Below, one piece after another: positions 7,902 to 18,466 of a stretch of DNA of 64,000 nt. The notes beneath the pieces are model-generated. The model was given only the letters and a program-made list of their open reading frames with translations. It was not told where the DNA came from and searched no databases. Source of the stretch: Aidingimonas halophila (GTDB taxonomy: Bacteria > Pseudomonadota > Gammaproteobacteria > Pseudomonadales > Halomonadaceae); NCBI RefSeq assembly GCF_900106955.1, contig NZ_FNNI01000005.1:124001-188000 (forward strand), given 5' to 3'. Position numbers and translations under genes: made by a program. Position 1 is the first letter of the stretch. Each line of letters opens with the position of its first letter.

Positions 7902-9014
7902 ATGACGGAGACTCCTGTACGATTTGAAGAAAAGTCGGTGCGTAACGGTGGCCGAATTGGTATTGCGATCCTGAATGCGCCCCGCTCGCTCAATGCACTG
8001 TCACTGGCGATGATCGATGCCTTGACGTCACGCTTGGATGACTGGGCGCAAGACGATGCTATCGTGGCGGTATGGCTTGAAGGTGAGGGTGACAAGGCCT
8101 TCTGTGCCGGAGGCGATATCGTTGCACTCTACCGTGCCATGCAGCATGGCGAGGCTGAGGTGCAAGCGTTTGCGACACGTTATTTCACGGCTGAGTATGC
8201 TCTGGATCACCGGATTCATGTCTATCCCAAACCATTGCTGGTATGGGGAGATGGCATCGTGATGGGAGGTGGTTTAGGGCTGATGGCCGGCGCGAGGCAG
8301 CGTCTGGTTACAGAAACGTCACTGCTGGCCATGCCTGAGATCACCATCGGTTTGTATCCCGACGTTGCCGCCAGTTGGTTTCTCAATCACATGCCCTCTG
8401 GGATAGGCGCCTATCTGGCGCTTACGGGAGCCCAGTTGAACGCCAGGGATGCGCTTGACCTGGGATTGGCCGATCGTTTCATCCCCCGAGAGCGGCGTAA
8501 CGAGCTGTTGGAAGCCCTGTTGGACGCCGATTATTCCGCAGGACTCGAGGAGGCAGCGATCATGTCCGTGCTCGATGCGTTCGAGGCGCGTTCCCTGGCA
8601 CCACCTGGGCGTGTCTGGTGCGAGCGGGATCATGTGCATGCCTTGACAGGGGTAGCGGATGTTAACGACGCCGTGTCACGTATTCTCGATGATTCCCGGG
8701 AGGATAATTCCTGGCTGACCGATAACCGGACACGGTTGGCGTCCGGCTGTCCCCTGACGGCGCACATCGCCTGGCGCATGCTGGAGAGACATCGTCACTC
8801 GAGCCTGTCCGATGTTTTTCGTGATGAATTGAATCTCTCCGTGCAATGCTGTCTTCAGGGCGATCTGGGTGAAGGTGTGCGTGCTCTGCTGATCGACAAA
8901 GATAAACGACCTCGTTGGCGACATGCAGATGTCGCCGATGTATTGGAGTCCGATGTCGAGGCGATGCTGACTCCATTGTGGAGTGAACCGACACATCCGT
9001 TACGGCATTTGTGA
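7902..9014 (+). CDS. 3-hydroxyisobutyryl-CoA hydrolase-type protein (crotonase superfamily)
   Basis: 370 residues, the length of the hydrolase branch rather than a plain enoyl-CoA hydratase (about 260). Oxyanion-hole segments are CAGGD (68-72) and GIVMGGGLGL. TETSLLAMPE with Glu146, followed by IGLYPD with Asp154, matches the hydrolase pattern. The known reaction frees 3-hydroxyisobutyrate from its CoA ester in valine degradation. AAGGAGA precedes the ATG. The presence of a LiuR-like divergent regulator supports a role in branched-chain amino acid catabolism. An enoyl-CoA hydratase/isomerase role is possible but less likely. Confidence 0.82.
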   Translation: MTETPVRFEEKSVRNGGRIGIAILNAPRSLNALSLAMIDALTSRLDDWAQDDAIVAVWLEGEGDKAFCAGGDIVALYRAMQHGEAEVQAFATRYFTAEYALDHRIHVYPKPLLVWGDGIVMGGGLGLMAGARQRLVTETSLLAMPEITIGLYPDVAASWFLNHMPSGIGAYLALTGAQLNARDALDLGLADRFIPRERRNELLEALLDADYSAGLEEAAIMSVLDAFEARSLAPPGRVWCERDHVHALTGVADVNDAVSRILDDSREDNSWLTDNRTRLASGCPLTAHIAWRMLERHRHSSLSDVFRDELNLSVQCCLQGDLGEGVRALLIDKDKRPRWRHADVADVLESDVEAMLTPLWSEPTHPLRHL

Positions 9015-9043
9015 AGCGACGCTTGGCATTCATTCCCGTTTAG

Positions 9044-9066
9044 TCTACATTAATCAAAAATGTAGA
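9044..9066. promoter_or_regulatory. 8-bp inverted repeat upstream of gcdH
   Basis: TCTACATT, seven A-rich bases, AATGTAGA: a perfect 8-bp inverted repeat in the 68-base gap before gcdH. The AT-rich composition and the absence of a U-tract argue for an operator rather than a terminator. No regulator gene for the glutarate genes is visible next to it. Confidence 0.45.
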
Positions 9067-9082
9067 TATTTTGGAGTTCGCC

Positions 9083-10264
9083 ATGAGTCAGATTGCCCCC
9101 ATGACCTGGGATGATCCGTTTCGCCTGATCGATCAGCTCGATGAAGAGGAGCGTATGGTTCAGCAGACGGCCCGGGATTATTGCCAGGACAAGCTGTTAC
9201 CCCGGGTCATCGAAGCCAACCGCCATGAGCATTTCGATCGAGCCATCCTCACCGAAATGGGTGAGTTGGGTCTGTTGGGGGCGACTATCGATGGATATGG
9301 CTGTGCCGGACTCAACTATGTCAGCTATGGATTGATAGCCCGTGAGGTCGAGCGAGTCGATTCCGGTTATCGCAGTGCGATGAGCGTGCAGTCGAGTCTG
9401 GTGATGTTTCCCATACATGCATTTGGCAGCGACGCTCAACGCGAGAAGTATCTTCCCAAACTGGCGAGTGGCGAGTGGGTCGGGTGTTTTGGTCTGACGG
9501 AACCGGATCACGGCTCCGACCCTGGTGGCATGGCAACGCGAGCAAGGCGAACCGATAACGGGTGGCGTCTCAATGGCACCAAGACCTGGATCACGAACTC
9601 ACCGATCGCCGATGTTTTCGTCATCTGGGCGCGTGACGAGGACGATTGCTTGCGTGGTTTCATTCTCGAAAAGGGGATGAAAGGACTCAGTGCGCCCAAG
9701 ATCGATGGCAAGTTCAGTCTGCGTGCTTCCATCACCGGCCAGATCGCTATGGAAGATGTCGAGGTCGACGATGCACAACGGCTCCCGAACGTCGAAGGGT
9801 TCAAGGGGCCTTTTTCGTGTCTGAACCGAGCCCGTTACGGGATTGCCTGGGGCAGCATGGGCGCGGCCGAAGCATGCTGGCATGGCGCTCTCGAGTATAC
9901 GCTGGAGCGCAAACAATTCGGCCGACCGCTGGCCGCCAATCAATTGATACAGAAGAAACTGGCCGATATGCAGACCGAGATTACGCTGGGGCTTCAGGCC
10001 GCACTGCGTGTCGGCCGGATGATCGATGAGGGGCAGCTGGTTCCAGAGACGATCTCGCTGATCAAGCGTAACAATTGCGGGAAGGCACTCGATATTGCCC
10101 GTGTGGCCCGTGATATGCACGGCGGTAACGGCATCGCCGACGAATATCATGTCATCCGTCATGTCATGAATCTTGAGGCCGTGAACACGTATGAAGGCAC
10201 GCACGACATACATGCTCTGATTCTGGGACGTGCCCAGACCGGTATACCAGCCTTTGCCTCATGA
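9083..10264 (+). CDS. gcdH: Glutaryl-CoA dehydrogenase
   Basis: 393 residues, acyl-CoA dehydrogenase fold with FAD. The C-terminal [15 protein letters not shown] places the catalytic base at Glu371, and this string is characteristic of glutaryl-CoA dehydrogenase, as is [14 protein letters not shown]. It oxidises and decarboxylates glutaryl-CoA to crotonyl-CoA in lysine and tryptophan degradation, with electrons passing to ETF. TTGGAG six bases before 9083 sets the start; an in-frame ATG at 9071 falls on that site. The CoA-transferase follows after 18 bases, as in Pseudomonas. Confidence 0.93.
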   Translation: MSQIAPMTWDDPFRLIDQLDEEERMVQQTARDYCQDKLLPRVIEANRHEHFDRAILTEMGELGLLGATIDGYGCAGLNYVSYGLIAREVERVDSGYRSAMSVQSSLVMFPIHAFGSDAQREKYLPKLASGEWVGCFGLTEPDHGSDPGGMATRARRTDNGWRLNGTKTWITNSPIADVFVIWARDEDDCLRGFILEKGMKGLSAPKIDGKFSLRASITGQIAMEDVEVDDAQRLPNVEGFKGPFSCLNRARYGIAWGSMGAAEACWHGALEYTLERKQFGRPLAANQLIQKKLADMQTEITLGLQAALRVGRMIDEGQLVPETISLIKRNNCGKALDIARVARDMHGGNGIADEYHVIRHVMNLEAVNTYEGTHDIHALILGRAQTGIPAFAS

Positions 10265-10282
10265 CAGTGTTCGGAGAATGAC

Positions 10283-11488
10283 ATGACACAACCGCTCGAA
10301 GGGCGCCTGGTGCTCGATATGTCGCGCGTGCTGGCGGGACCTTGGGCAGGTCAGATGCTGGCGGATCTCGGGGCTCGGGTCATCAAGATCGAACGGCCAC
10401 AGCGAGGTGATGACACGCGTAGCTGGGGCCCGCCTTGGTTGGAAGACCGTGCCAATGATGTCCATGAGGCGGCTTATTATCTTTGTGCCAATCGGGGCAA
10501 GCAATCGTTGGCCATCGATATCGCTCACCCGCAGGGACAGGCGTTGGTACGCCGCCTGGCTGAAGACGCCGATATTCTGATCGAAAACTTCAAGGTCGGT
10601 GGGCTGGAACGTTATGGGCTGGATTATGCCACCTTGGCTAGAACCAACCCCGGTTTGATCGGTTGTTCCATCACCGGTTTCGGTCAGGACGGGCCTTACG
10701 CCAAGCGAGCCGGATACGATTTCATGATCCAGGCCATGGGCGGTTTGATGAGCGTGACAGGAAATCCCGATGGCATGCCGATGAAAACCGGGGTCGCCAT
10801 CACGGATGTCATGACCGGCCTGTACGCTGCCATCGGCGTGTTGGCGGCACTCGATGAGCGCAGCCGCACAGGGCGGGGCCGATATATCGACGTGGCGTTA
10901 CTGGATGTTCAGATCGCCACCCTTGCCAATCAGGCACTCAATGCGCTGGTTGGCGGAAAGGATCCCGACCGTCATGGTAATGCACATCCCAATATCGTAC
11001 CGTATCAGGCCTTTGCCTGCCGAGATGGCTACCTGGTGTTAACGGTGGGCAATGATGAGCAATTCGCTCGTCTGGCCGATTTGCTGGGCAAGCCGGAGTG
11101 GCGTAATGATCCGGCGTATGCGACCAATGCGGCGCGCGTCACGCATCGTGAAATGCTGGTACCGATGATTGCAGAATGTCTACTGGCACGGGATCGCGAC
11201 GACTGGCTGTCCGAGTTCGAGCGCTGCGGTATTCCCGCCGGGCCTATCAACTCCATCACCGAAGCGTTACAGGATCCCCAGGTACAGCACCGAGGGATGG
11301 TGACGCAGCTGATGCGAGGCGAGGTACCCATCCCGCAAGTTGCCAATCCCTTACGTTTTGATGGAGCGACACGTACCAGCCAGCGCCCACCGCCATCATT
11401 GGGTCAGGATAGTGACGACGTGCTGGCTGGGATGGGACTGACATCGGCCCAGATCGCCGAACTGCGTAAACAGGGAATCGTATCCTGA
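10283..11488 (+). CDS. Class III (CaiB/BaiF) CoA-transferase, probably glutarate CoA-transferase
   Basis: 401 residues. The N-terminal Rossmann part contains VLAGPWAGQMLADLGA and KIERPQRGDDTR. Asp175 (AITDVMTGLYAA) aligns with the catalytic Asp of formyl-CoA transferase, which forms the acyl-anhydride intermediate. It lies 18 bases after gcdH with GGAG upstream, so the likely substrate is glutarate, activated with succinyl-CoA as donor to supply GcdH. The substrate is inferred from context and from the mammalian SUGCT parallel; other dicarboxylates are possible. Confidence 0.85.
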   Translation: MTQPLEGRLVLDMSRVLAGPWAGQMLADLGARVIKIERPQRGDDTRSWGPPWLEDRANDVHEAAYYLCANRGKQSLAIDIAHPQGQALVRRLAEDADILIENFKVGGLERYGLDYATLARTNPGLIGCSITGFGQDGPYAKRAGYDFMIQAMGGLMSVTGNPDGMPMKTGVAITDVMTGLYAAIGVLAALDERSRTGRGRYIDVALLDVQIATLANQALNALVGGKDPDRHGNAHPNIVPYQAFACRDGYLVLTVGNDEQFARLADLLGKPEWRNDPAYATNAARVTHREMLVPMIAECLLARDRDDWLSEFERCGIPAGPINSITEALQDPQVQHRGMVTQLMRGEVPIPQVANPLRFDGATRTSQRPPPSLGQDSDDVLAGMGLTSAQIAELRKQGIVS

Positions 11489-11521
11489 CGTTCTCCGGAA
11501 CGAATATCGGTTGCCTGCCTC

Positions 11522-12355
11522 CTAGTGGGGAGAAAAGCGTCGGCTGAGACCGGTTTCGGCAATCATGCGCGTGGATATCTCCTCGATGGAGAACCGGGTC
11601 GTGTCGATGTGCGGAATATGCAGGCGACGGTAGAGCGTCTCGGCCTGCTGAACTTCCTGAAGACACTGGTCCATTGAGCAGTAACGGCTGTTGGGACGTC
11701 GTTCGCTGCGTATCGCTGCCAGCCGCCGGGCATCGATCGTCAGGCCGAACAACTTGTGACGATAAGGTGCGAGCACCTCCGGCAATTTCAATATCCCGTC
11801 TTCATCCTGGTCGTCTTCGGTGAGCGGGTAATTAGCCGCGCGAATACCGAACTGGAGTGCCAGATATAGCGAGGTCGGCGTCTTGCCACAGCGGGAGACC
11901 CCGATCAGGATCACGTCCGCCTTGTCGTATTGGTGCGTGCGGGCGCCATCGTCGTTATCGAGCGCGAAGTGGACCGAGTGAATGCGATCCATATAGACCT
12001 CATCCTGACCGATGGAGTGGGTTCGGCCGACCGTATACGTCGAGTGAGTCGCCAACTCCTGTTCCAGCGGTGCAAGAAAAGTCGAGAAGATATCGACCTT
12101 GAAGCCTGGTGCCTGGTTGATGATGTTGCGTATCGCGGCATCGACGATGGTATCGATGATGATGGGGGTGGAGCCATCGCGTATGGCGGTGGCTTCAATG
12201 ACCTGAACAAGGGCATATGCTTTGTCTGTCGTGTCGATATAAGGCTTTGTTATCTTGTTCATGTCGACGGTTTCGAACTGAGCCAACAGGCTTCGTCCCA
12301 GCGTTTCTGCGGTAATACCGGTACCATCGGAGATGAAAAAGGCCGTGCGTGACAT
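11522..12355 (-). CDS. ppsR: PEP synthase regulatory kinase/pyrophosphorylase PpsR
   Basis: 277 residues, DUF299 family. The nucleotide-binding loop [11 protein letters not shown] starts at residue 152, and the N-terminus [15 protein letters not shown] is diagnostic. The protein uses ADP to inactivate PEP synthase by phosphorylating a threonine near its catalytic His and uses phosphate to reverse this. It is divergent from its target ppsA across 192 bases, which supports PEP synthase rather than pyruvate,phosphate dikinase as partner. It is convergent with the CoA-transferase gene. Confidence 0.94.
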   Translation of the reverse strand: MSRTAFFISDGTGITAETLGRSLLAQFETVDMNKITKPYIDTTDKAYALVQVIEATAIRDGSTPIIIDTIVDAAIRNIINQAPGFKVDIFSTFLAPLEQELATHSTYTVGRTHSIGQDEVYMDRIHSVHFALDNDDGARTHQYDKADVILIGVSRCGKTPTSLYLALQFGIRAANYPLTEDDQDEDGILKLPEVLAPYRHKLFGLTIDARRLAAIRSERRPNSRYCSMDQCLQEVQQAETLYRRLHIPHIDTTRFSIEEISTRMIAETGLSRRFSPH

Positions 12356-12547
12356 GAAAGGGTCCGCTATTGATGAATGATCGACTACACAATGCCCTAC
12401 GATAGCTCGATTGTTGTAAAAATTCTCCAGTGACTTCGCTGTTAGACGAATGGCGAATACGGTTCCCGCCTGATAGGGTGCGAGTCACTTTGCGATCAGT
12501 GGCAACAGCACCGGTATTGCCTCATCTGTGAGAATGAAGGGGGTTGC

Positions 12548-14920
12548 GTGAACGAGTACATTCTGTGGTTCGACCAACTGGGCATGGATGACGTCAGCCG
12601 GGTGGGTGGCAAGAACGCCTCGCTGGGCGAAATGATTTCGCACCTGGCCGAGGCTGGTGTCAGCGTTCCCGGAGGTTTTGCGACAACAGCGCATGCGTAT
12701 CGGGAATTCCTGGCCCATGACGGTCTCAACGAGCGGATCAACGACGCCCTGGCGCGACTGGATGTCGACGATGTCGCGGCACTGGCCAGAACCGGCGCCG
12801 AGATTCGGCAATGGGTTATCGATACCCCGTTGCCACCTACGTTCGAACAGGTATTGCGAGAAGCCTATCAGGAACTCGTTTCGCGTTATCCCAACCTCAA
12901 GGCCGCCGTGCGTAGCTCAGCGACGGCGGAGGATCTCCCCGATGCATCGTTTGCCGGCCAGCAGGAAACCTTTCTGAATATCGATGGGTTCGACAATATC
13001 AAGCGGGCCGTCCATGAAGTATTCGCCTCGCTGTTCAATGATCGTGCCATCGCCTACCGTGTCCATCGAGGGTATCCCCACGAAAACGTCGCGTTATCGG
13101 CGGGTATCCAGAAAATGGTGCGTTCCGAGACCGGTGCGAGTGGTGTGATGTTCACGCTGGACACCGAATCGGGTTTTCGCGATGCCGTATTCGTGACTGC
13201 CTCCTGGGGGTTGGGGGAAACGGTCGTACAGGGTGCTGTCAATCCGGACGAATTCTATGTTCACAAACCGACCCTGAAAGCGGGACGTCCTGCCGTCCTG
13301 CGCCGCAACCTTGGTTCCAAACTGATCAAGATGGTTTATACCGATGATGCCAGTGCCGGTAAATCGGTAGCTACGGTGGATGTACCGCTCGAGGATCGAG
13401 CACGTTTTTGTATCAACGACGACCAGATCATGGAACTGGCCCGTCAAGCGGTCACCATTGAATCTCATTATGGTCGTCCCATGGATATCGAGTGGGCGCT
13501 GGACGGTGATGACGGGCACCTCTATATCGTTCAAGCCCGTCCAGAAACCGTGGTCTCTCAGCAGGAAGGGGGAAAGCTCGAGCGATTCCATCTGCACGAA
13601 AAGGGCCGCACATTGGTTACAGGGCGCGCCATCGGGCAGCGTATCGGCCGAGGTACCGTGAAAGTCGTCATGACGCCGGACGATATGGATAAGGTACATG
13701 ATGGCGATGTCCTGGTTACCGATATGACGGATCCTGATTGGGAGCCGGTCATGAAACGGGCCTCGGCTATCGTCACGGATCGTGGCGGGCGCACATGTCA
13801 CGCAGCGATCATCGCTCGCGAGCTGGGAATACCTGCGGTGGTCGGTTGTGGTGAGGCGACCGAATGCCTTACAGAAGGGCGTGATGTGACGGTATCCTGC
13901 GCGGAAGGGGATACCGGTCATGTCTATGACGGTTTGCTCGATTACGAATGCAAGACCACCAGTGTCGATGCGATGCCGGAGCTGCCGTTCAAGATCATGA
14001 TGAACGTCGGCAACCCCGATCGCGCCTTTGCTTTCTCCAGCCTGCCCAATGCGGGAGTCGGTCTGGCGCGGCTGGAGTTCATCATCAACCGCATGATCGG
14101 GGTTCACCCCAAGGCACTGAAGGATTACGACACGCTACCGATCGATCTACAGCAGATCATTGACGTGCGTACTGCCGGTTATGATGACCCGGTCAGCTTC
14201 TATGTCGACAAATTGGTGGAAGGTATCTCGACGCTGGCCGCAGCGTTCTATCCGCAACGCGTCATCGTGCGACTCTCCGACTTCAAATCGAACGAATACG
14301 AGAACCTCATCGGCGGTAAACTCTACGAGCCGGGGGAGGAAAACCCGATGCTCGGTTTCCGCGGCGCATCACGCTATATCGCGGAATCCTTCCGTGATTG
14401 CTTTGAACTGGAGTGTCGAGCCATTCGACGGGTGCGCGATGTCATGGGGCTCGATAATGTCGAGATCATGGTGCCTTTCGTTCGCACTCTCGATGAGGCG
14501 AGAGAGGTTAATGAACTACTTGCAGCCTGTGGCCTGGAACGCGGTCAGAATGGACTTCGCATCATCATGATGTGTGAGTTGCCTGCCAATGCGTTGCTCG
14601 CGGATGAGTTTCTCGAGTATTTCGATGGTTTTTCGATCGGTTCCAACGACCTGACGCAGCTCACCCTGGGGCTGGACAGGGATTCAGGGGTCATTGCGCA
14701 CCTGTTTGATGAACGCAATCCGGCCGTGAAGAAATTGCTGTCCATGGCCATTGCCGCCTGCAAGGCGCAAGGTAAGTATGTGGGGATATGCGGTCAGGGG
14801 CCCTCGGACCACCCGGATCTGGCCAAGTGGCTGATGGAACAGCAGATCGATTCGGTCTCTCTCAATCCCGATGCCGTGCTGGAGACCTGGTTCATGCTGG
14901 CGGGCGAGACGTTGGCCTGA
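12548..14920 (+). CDS. ppsA: Phosphoenolpyruvate synthase
   Basis: 790 residues: ATP-grasp domain (about 1-340), swivelling phosphohistidine domain with His418 in [15 protein letters not shown], and PEP/pyruvate barrel with catalytic Cys748 ([12 protein letters not shown]). It converts pyruvate and ATP to PEP, AMP and phosphate for gluconeogenesis. Thr416 of GRTCH is the likely PpsR phosphorylation site, by analogy. The GTG start at 12548 follows AAGGGGG and matches family N-termini ([28 protein letters not shown]). The product is consistent with growth on acids and amino acids, as the neighbouring catabolic genes imply. Confidence 0.96.
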   Translation: MNEYILWFDQLGMDDVSRVGGKNASLGEMISHLAEAGVSVPGGFATTAHAYREFLAHDGLNERINDALARLDVDDVAALARTGAEIRQWVIDTPLPPTFEQVLREAYQELVSRYPNLKAAVRSSATAEDLPDASFAGQQETFLNIDGFDNIKRAVHEVFASLFNDRAIAYRVHRGYPHENVALSAGIQKMVRSETGASGVMFTLDTESGFRDAVFVTASWGLGETVVQGAVNPDEFYVHKPTLKAGRPAVLRRNLGSKLIKMVYTDDASAGKSVATVDVPLEDRARFCINDDQIMELARQAVTIESHYGRPMDIEWALDGDDGHLYIVQARPETVVSQQEGGKLERFHLHEKGRTLVTGRAIGQRIGRGTVKVVMTPDDMDKVHDGDVLVTDMTDPDWEPVMKRASAIVTDRGGRTCHAAIIARELGIPAVVGCGEATECLTEGRDVTVSCAEGDTGHVYDGLLDYECKTTSVDAMPELPFKIMMNVGNPDRAFAFSSLPNAGVGLARLEFIINRMIGVHPKALKDYDTLPIDLQQIIDVRTAGYDDPVSFYVDKLVEGISTLAAAFYPQRVIVRLSDFKSNEYENLIGGKLYEPGEENPMLGFRGASRYIAESFRDCFELECRAIRRVRDVMGLDNVEIMVPFVRTLDEAREVNELLAACGLERGQNGLRIIMMCELPANALLADEFLEYFDGFSIGSNDLTQLTLGLDRDSGVIAHLFDERNPAVKKLLSMAIAACKAQGKYVGICGQGPSDHPDLAKWLMEQQIDSVSLNPDAVLETWFMLAGETLA

Positions 14921-14955
14921 GGACGTATCCTCCAGACGACGGCAAAGCGGCTCGA

Positions 14956-16851
14956 TTACGAGCGCAACCAGTTGCGCAGCTTGACCAGCATGAGTTCGCC
15001 GTCGCTGAGGTCTCGCCGGATATCGAGTAGCTCGGTCAAGGTGGCCGGACGGTCAGTAATGATGTTGTCGACACCCATGTCGATCAGGCGTGACATGTCG
15101 GCGGGATCGTTGACCGTCCAGGCGTGGAGTTCATGGCCATAACGAGATGCGGTTTCGATATCGTCCTCGCTGATTCGGTTGTACCGTAGTCCGAGGATAT
15201 CGAAGCTGCTCCGGTCCAGCGCACCGGGCAGGACGAATTGGGCGAACAGGGTGGTATGTATTCGTGGCGCCCTGGCTTGTACCTCGCGGACCAGAGTCGG
15301 CGACATGGAAGCGATGATGATTTCATCGAATATATTCGGGTTGCCGCAACGGTGTCGTATCGCTTGTTGCTCATGGCAGGTCTCTCGAACTTCCTGTTCT
15401 TCTTCCAACGCCTCGATGACAGCATCGATCAGACGACCGGCCGTACCGGCGCTGGGCTTCAGCTCGATGTAGAGTTTGCCGCGTCCACGGGTGTGGTCGA
15501 GTGCTTCTTCCAGTGTCGGAATGCGTTCTCCCTGATAGGGGTCGCCGAACCAGCTGCCGACATCCGCGGTTTTCAACGTCTCCAGCGGGGTATCGGCAAT
15601 GACCATTGAACTGCCGCTCAAGCGTTGCAGGTTGCTATCGTGAAATAGCACCACTTCGTTGTCGCTGGTCAAGCGGACATCGATCTCGATATAGTCCGCG
15701 CCATCGACGATCGCCTGTTCGATGGCGGCAATCGTGTTTTCGGGAGCCGCCATCGAACTGCCGCGATGGGCCGTGACCGTGACATCATCACGTAGCTCGA
15801 AACTGTTGAGAATGCTCCAGGCCTGGAAAATCGCAATAAACATCACGAGAGCCTCCGCTGCCCAGGCCAATCCCCAGGGGTGGTTACCCGGTGGCGGTGG
15901 AGCCGGTCGCGGCTGTCGATGTGCCAGTCGAAGATACAGACAACTCATCAGCAAACTGTTGGCGGCGATACCGACAAAGGTCACGGCCAGGGTCAAGATC
16001 AAGTAAATGACCAGATAGGCCAGCATCGTCGGAATGACGATGCGGGTATCTTCGTTGATAAGGTCCAGAAGCGGTATGGCAGCACTGTTGAATAACCAAC
16101 TGGTGGTGATTGGTAATGCCACGATAGCCAGTACGACCACGGCGACGGGAGTGAACAGTCGCGATTTATGTCCGCGGGTGAGCTGATGGCTACGGGTCAG
16201 TGCAACGTGCGGAGAGACGCCTTCGAGAATCAGAGCCGGTAACGACAGGTGCCAACGAAGGAACAGTCGTGATGCCAGATAAAACCATAACAACACGATG
16301 GGGATGCAGGCCGTGATGAAATACCAGAAGGCGGGGGGGCGTATACGTTGAATGTAGTAGCTGTCCAGATGCCCCAGCAGCAGCTCATAGAGCCAGCCGA
16401 GGGCGAGCAGTCCAGGCAGAGCGAGCAGGAGATGGGCGCCGACTTGTATCACGGTGAGTGCGGCCACCCCCGGCAAGCGCCAAGCGACGGACCAGAGTGC
16501 CTCGATGGCAACGCGGTAGCGATTGCCGCGCGGTCGAATAGCTACCAGAATCATGCCGGCTTGTTGCAGGTAGAGAATCAGGAATGTCAGGGACAGTGTC
16601 GCCAGCGCCCAGAACACGCCCAAGGGAGAGAGTATCAATTCCCATAGTTGATGGTTGGTAATGATCGGGCGGTTGATCTGGCGGAGCAGATTGGCGAGTG
16701 ACCAGGCCGTGGCCGGCAACAGGACGGTCACGGCCAAGACGGTGAAAAATAGATGGAAAATGGCCAATGGCCGTAAATGCTCACGCAGTGAGCGGACGAC
16801 ATCCTTGGTCAGCCTGACGAATGTCAGGTTGGCATCGGCATGATCAGGCAT
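14956..16851 (-). CDS. Membrane-anchored glycerophosphodiester phosphodiesterase
   Basis: 631 residues from the ATG at 16851, which has GCGAGAG upstream; an in-frame start at 16887 would add 12 residues. The N-terminal half has about eight hydrophobic segments (GPDPase_memb-type domain). The C-terminal half is a GDPD TIM barrel: HRG at 362-364, PENT, the EID metal ligands and LFHDSNL. The family hydrolyses glycerophosphodiesters to glycerol-3-phosphate plus an alcohol. The barrel follows the last membrane helix, but its side of the membrane cannot be decided here. rraA lies 69 bases upstream on the same strand. Confidence 0.88.
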   Translation of the reverse strand: MPDHADANLTFVRLTKDVVRSLREHLRPLAIFHLFFTVLAVTVLLPATAWSLANLLRQINRPIITNHQLWELILSPLGVFWALATLSLTFLILYLQQAGMILVAIRPRGNRYRVAIEALWSVAWRLPGVAALTVIQVGAHLLLALPGLLALGWLYELLLGHLDSYYIQRIRPPAFWYFITACIPIVLLWFYLASRLFLRWHLSLPALILEGVSPHVALTRSHQLTRGHKSRLFTPVAVVVLAIVALPITTSWLFNSAAIPLLDLINEDTRIVIPTMLAYLVIYLILTLAVTFVGIAANSLLMSCLYLRLAHRQPRPAPPPPGNHPWGLAWAAEALVMFIAIFQAWSILNSFELRDDVTVTAHRGSSMAAPENTIAAIEQAIVDGADYIEIDVRLTSDNEVVLFHDSNLQRLSGSSMVIADTPLETLKTADVGSWFGDPYQGERIPTLEEALDHTRGRGKLYIELKPSAGTAGRLIDAVIEALEEEQEVRETCHEQQAIRHRCGNPNIFDEIIIASMSPTLVREVQARAPRIHTTLFAQFVLPGALDRSSFDILGLRYNRISEDDIETASRYGHELHAWTVNDPADMSRLIDMGVDNIITDRPATLTELLDIRRDLSDGELMLVKLRNWLRS

Positions 16852-16920
16852 GCCGGTTACTCTCGCATTGCGCGCATCGCTTGGCAATGCCAGCCATCAA
16901 ACGCCATGAGTCCAGCCACC

Positions 16921-17409
16921 TCAGTTTTCAAGAGGGAGCCGGTCATCGGCGATGAGAATGCCATTGTTGTCGGCATAGAGCCACTGTCCTGGAGTGATGG
17001 TGACACCGGCGAATGTCACATCGACATCGCGTTGCCCTTCACCATGCTTCTCGCTCTTGCGGGGATGCGTTCCCAATGCCTGAATACCGAGGTCTGTTTC
17101 CGCCAGCACATCGATGTCCCGGACACATCCATATATGACAATGCCCGCCCAGCCGTTACCGGCGGCTTGTTCGGCGAGCATGTCGCCCAGTACTGCACAT
17201 CGCGTCGATCCACCGGCGTCCACGACCAGCACGGCGCCCTCACCGGGTTCGGCAACGGCTTCCTTGATACGGGAATTGTCTTCGAAGCACTTTACTGTAC
17301 GGATTGGACCGTAAAACGCATCAGGTCCTCCGCAGTTGACGAAAATCGGATCAAGCACCTCAACCTGAGGGTGCGCATCGCAAATGTCCGGCGTGATGAT
17401 GTGGCTCAT
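16921..17409 (-). CDS. rraA: Ribonuclease E inhibitor RraA (or RraA-like aldolase-fold protein)
   Basis: 162 residues, standard RraA length. Typical stretches are [33 protein letters not shown] and [15 protein letters not shown]. In E. coli the trimeric protein binds RNase E and restrains mRNA turnover. The fold is shared with HMG/CHA aldolases, whose metal-binding G-x(20)-R-D arrangement is partly visible (GCVRDID), so an enzymatic role cannot be ruled out from sequence alone. The family name is secure; the physiological role is inferred. Confidence 0.9.
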   Translation of the reverse strand: MSHIITPDICDAHPQVEVLDPIFVNCGGPDAFYGPIRTVKCFEDNSRIKEAVAEPGEGAVLVVDAGGSTRCAVLGDMLAEQAAGNGWAGIVIYGCVRDIDVLAETDLGIQALGTHPRKSEKHGEGQRDVDVTFAGVTITPGQWLYADNNGILIADDRLPLEN

Positions 17410-17515
17410 GATAAAGGCTCCATGATGTTGCGAATTGATGTGCCTGGAATCATGCCATAGTCATCGCGCAGGTAAATCCTTCCATGGCCTTACTGGCCTT
17501 GCCGCTGGACAATAA

Positions 17516-17540
17516 AATGCCGGACAGGTTGTCCGGCATT
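17516..17540 (-). terminator. Intrinsic terminator of the outer-membrane barrel gene
   Basis: A perfect 11-bp stem (AATGCCGGACA with TGTCCGGCATT) and a three-base loop. On the minus strand it is followed by TTTATTG. It lies 27 bases beyond the stop of the gene at 17567-18169. Confidence 0.85.
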
Positions 17541-17566
17541 ATAAGAACACGGTGACGACGGGGCCT

Positions 17567-18169
17567 TCAGAAACGCCAGCCGGCTGAGGCGGTAAAGGTG
17601 TCGATCTGGTAGTCGCTGTCGAAATCGTAACGTTCGTATTCGGTACGTACCATGAATGGATCGAAGTTGAATTGTGCGCCGACACCGTACACCGGATCCG
17701 TGCCATCATTGTCCTTGAGGTCGACATTGGCATTACCCAGATTACCATCGACATCGGTTTTCCAATCGGCCATCCCAACCTTGGCGAATGCCGTGAACCA
17801 GGATGTAACGGGCAATTGGCCTATCAGGTTGACTCCGTAGGCATCCGACTCCAGGTCGGTGTTGGCACCATCATTACCCTTCAGGCGAGTACGTCCGAGG
17901 TCTGCATAAAAGAGTTCCGTCGCGAAGTAGGGCGAGAATTCATAGCCGACAAACCCTTTCCAGACATTGTCGTCATCGTCCAGCTCATAGTCCTCGGCGC
18001 CGGCTTCAACAAAATCGTCGACGTCGTCTCGGTCATTTTCCAGTGAACTGAATCCGGTGCCGAGACCGAAATAGAGCCCCTCGACATCGCTGGGTGCAGC
18101 CATGAGGCTGGTGGCTCCCAGGAGGGTGGAGGATGCTAGTGAGGCGGCAACAATCGTCTTGATTTGCAT
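17567..18169 (-). CDS. Small outer-membrane beta-barrel protein (OmpA-like/porin-family)
   Basis: 200 residues from the ATG at 18169, which has GGAGAGAG upstream. A signal peptide (positively charged start, hydrophobic core, cleavage after about Ala24 in LMA-APS) precedes alternating hydrophobic strands such as GFVGYEFSPYFATELFYADL. The last residues, ASAGWRF, end in Phe, the usual BAM recognition feature. Size suggests an eight-stranded barrel of the OmpW/OmpA-membrane-domain class without a periplasmic domain. Loops are rich in Asp and Asn, as expected in a halophile. The function is unknown. It has its own terminator. Confidence 0.8.
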   Translation of the reverse strand: MQIKTIVAASLASSTLLGATSLMAAPSDVEGLYFGLGTGFSSLENDRDDVDDFVEAGAEDYELDDDDNVWKGFVGYEFSPYFATELFYADLGRTRLKGNDGANTDLESDAYGVNLIGQLPVTSWFTAFAKVGMADWKTDVDGNLGNANVDLKDNDGTDPVYGVGAQFNFDPFMVRTEYERYDFDSDYQIDTFTASAGWRF

Positions 18170-18343
18170 AGTCTCTCTCCTTGAAAACAGAGAACGCTCA
18201 GGTTGCGATGACACTGGCCACATACCTTGCCGCCTTCCGTGTCGGCAAACACACGTATGACTCATTTACTGTAGGTGTGGTCTGATGATGTAGACAATGT
18301 TTGCCCTGTGAAAAAACGTACGGAGGCTGTTGCCATGTGCCGA

Positions 18344-18379
18344 CAAAAAAAACACCCCGCACAATTCGGCGGGGTGTTT
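18344..18379 (-). terminator. Intrinsic terminator of acnB
   Basis: An 11-bp perfect stem (AAACACCCCGC with GCGGGGTGTTT) and an eight-base loop. On the minus strand it is followed by at least eight T. It lies about 90 bases beyond the acnB stop and before the barrel gene's promoter region. Confidence 0.88.
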
Positions 18380-18466
18380 CGGTCATCGGCTCCGGCGACG
18401 TATCGCCTGCGATGTTGCGAGCATCGGAGTCGAAATTCCCAGACTTCCTGAATCCTGAGGTGGCAG

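Noticed and set aside
13094-14107. 337-codon open frame opposite ppsA
   Set aside because: ppsA catalytic motifs lie in the sense frame; the antisense product is not protein-like.
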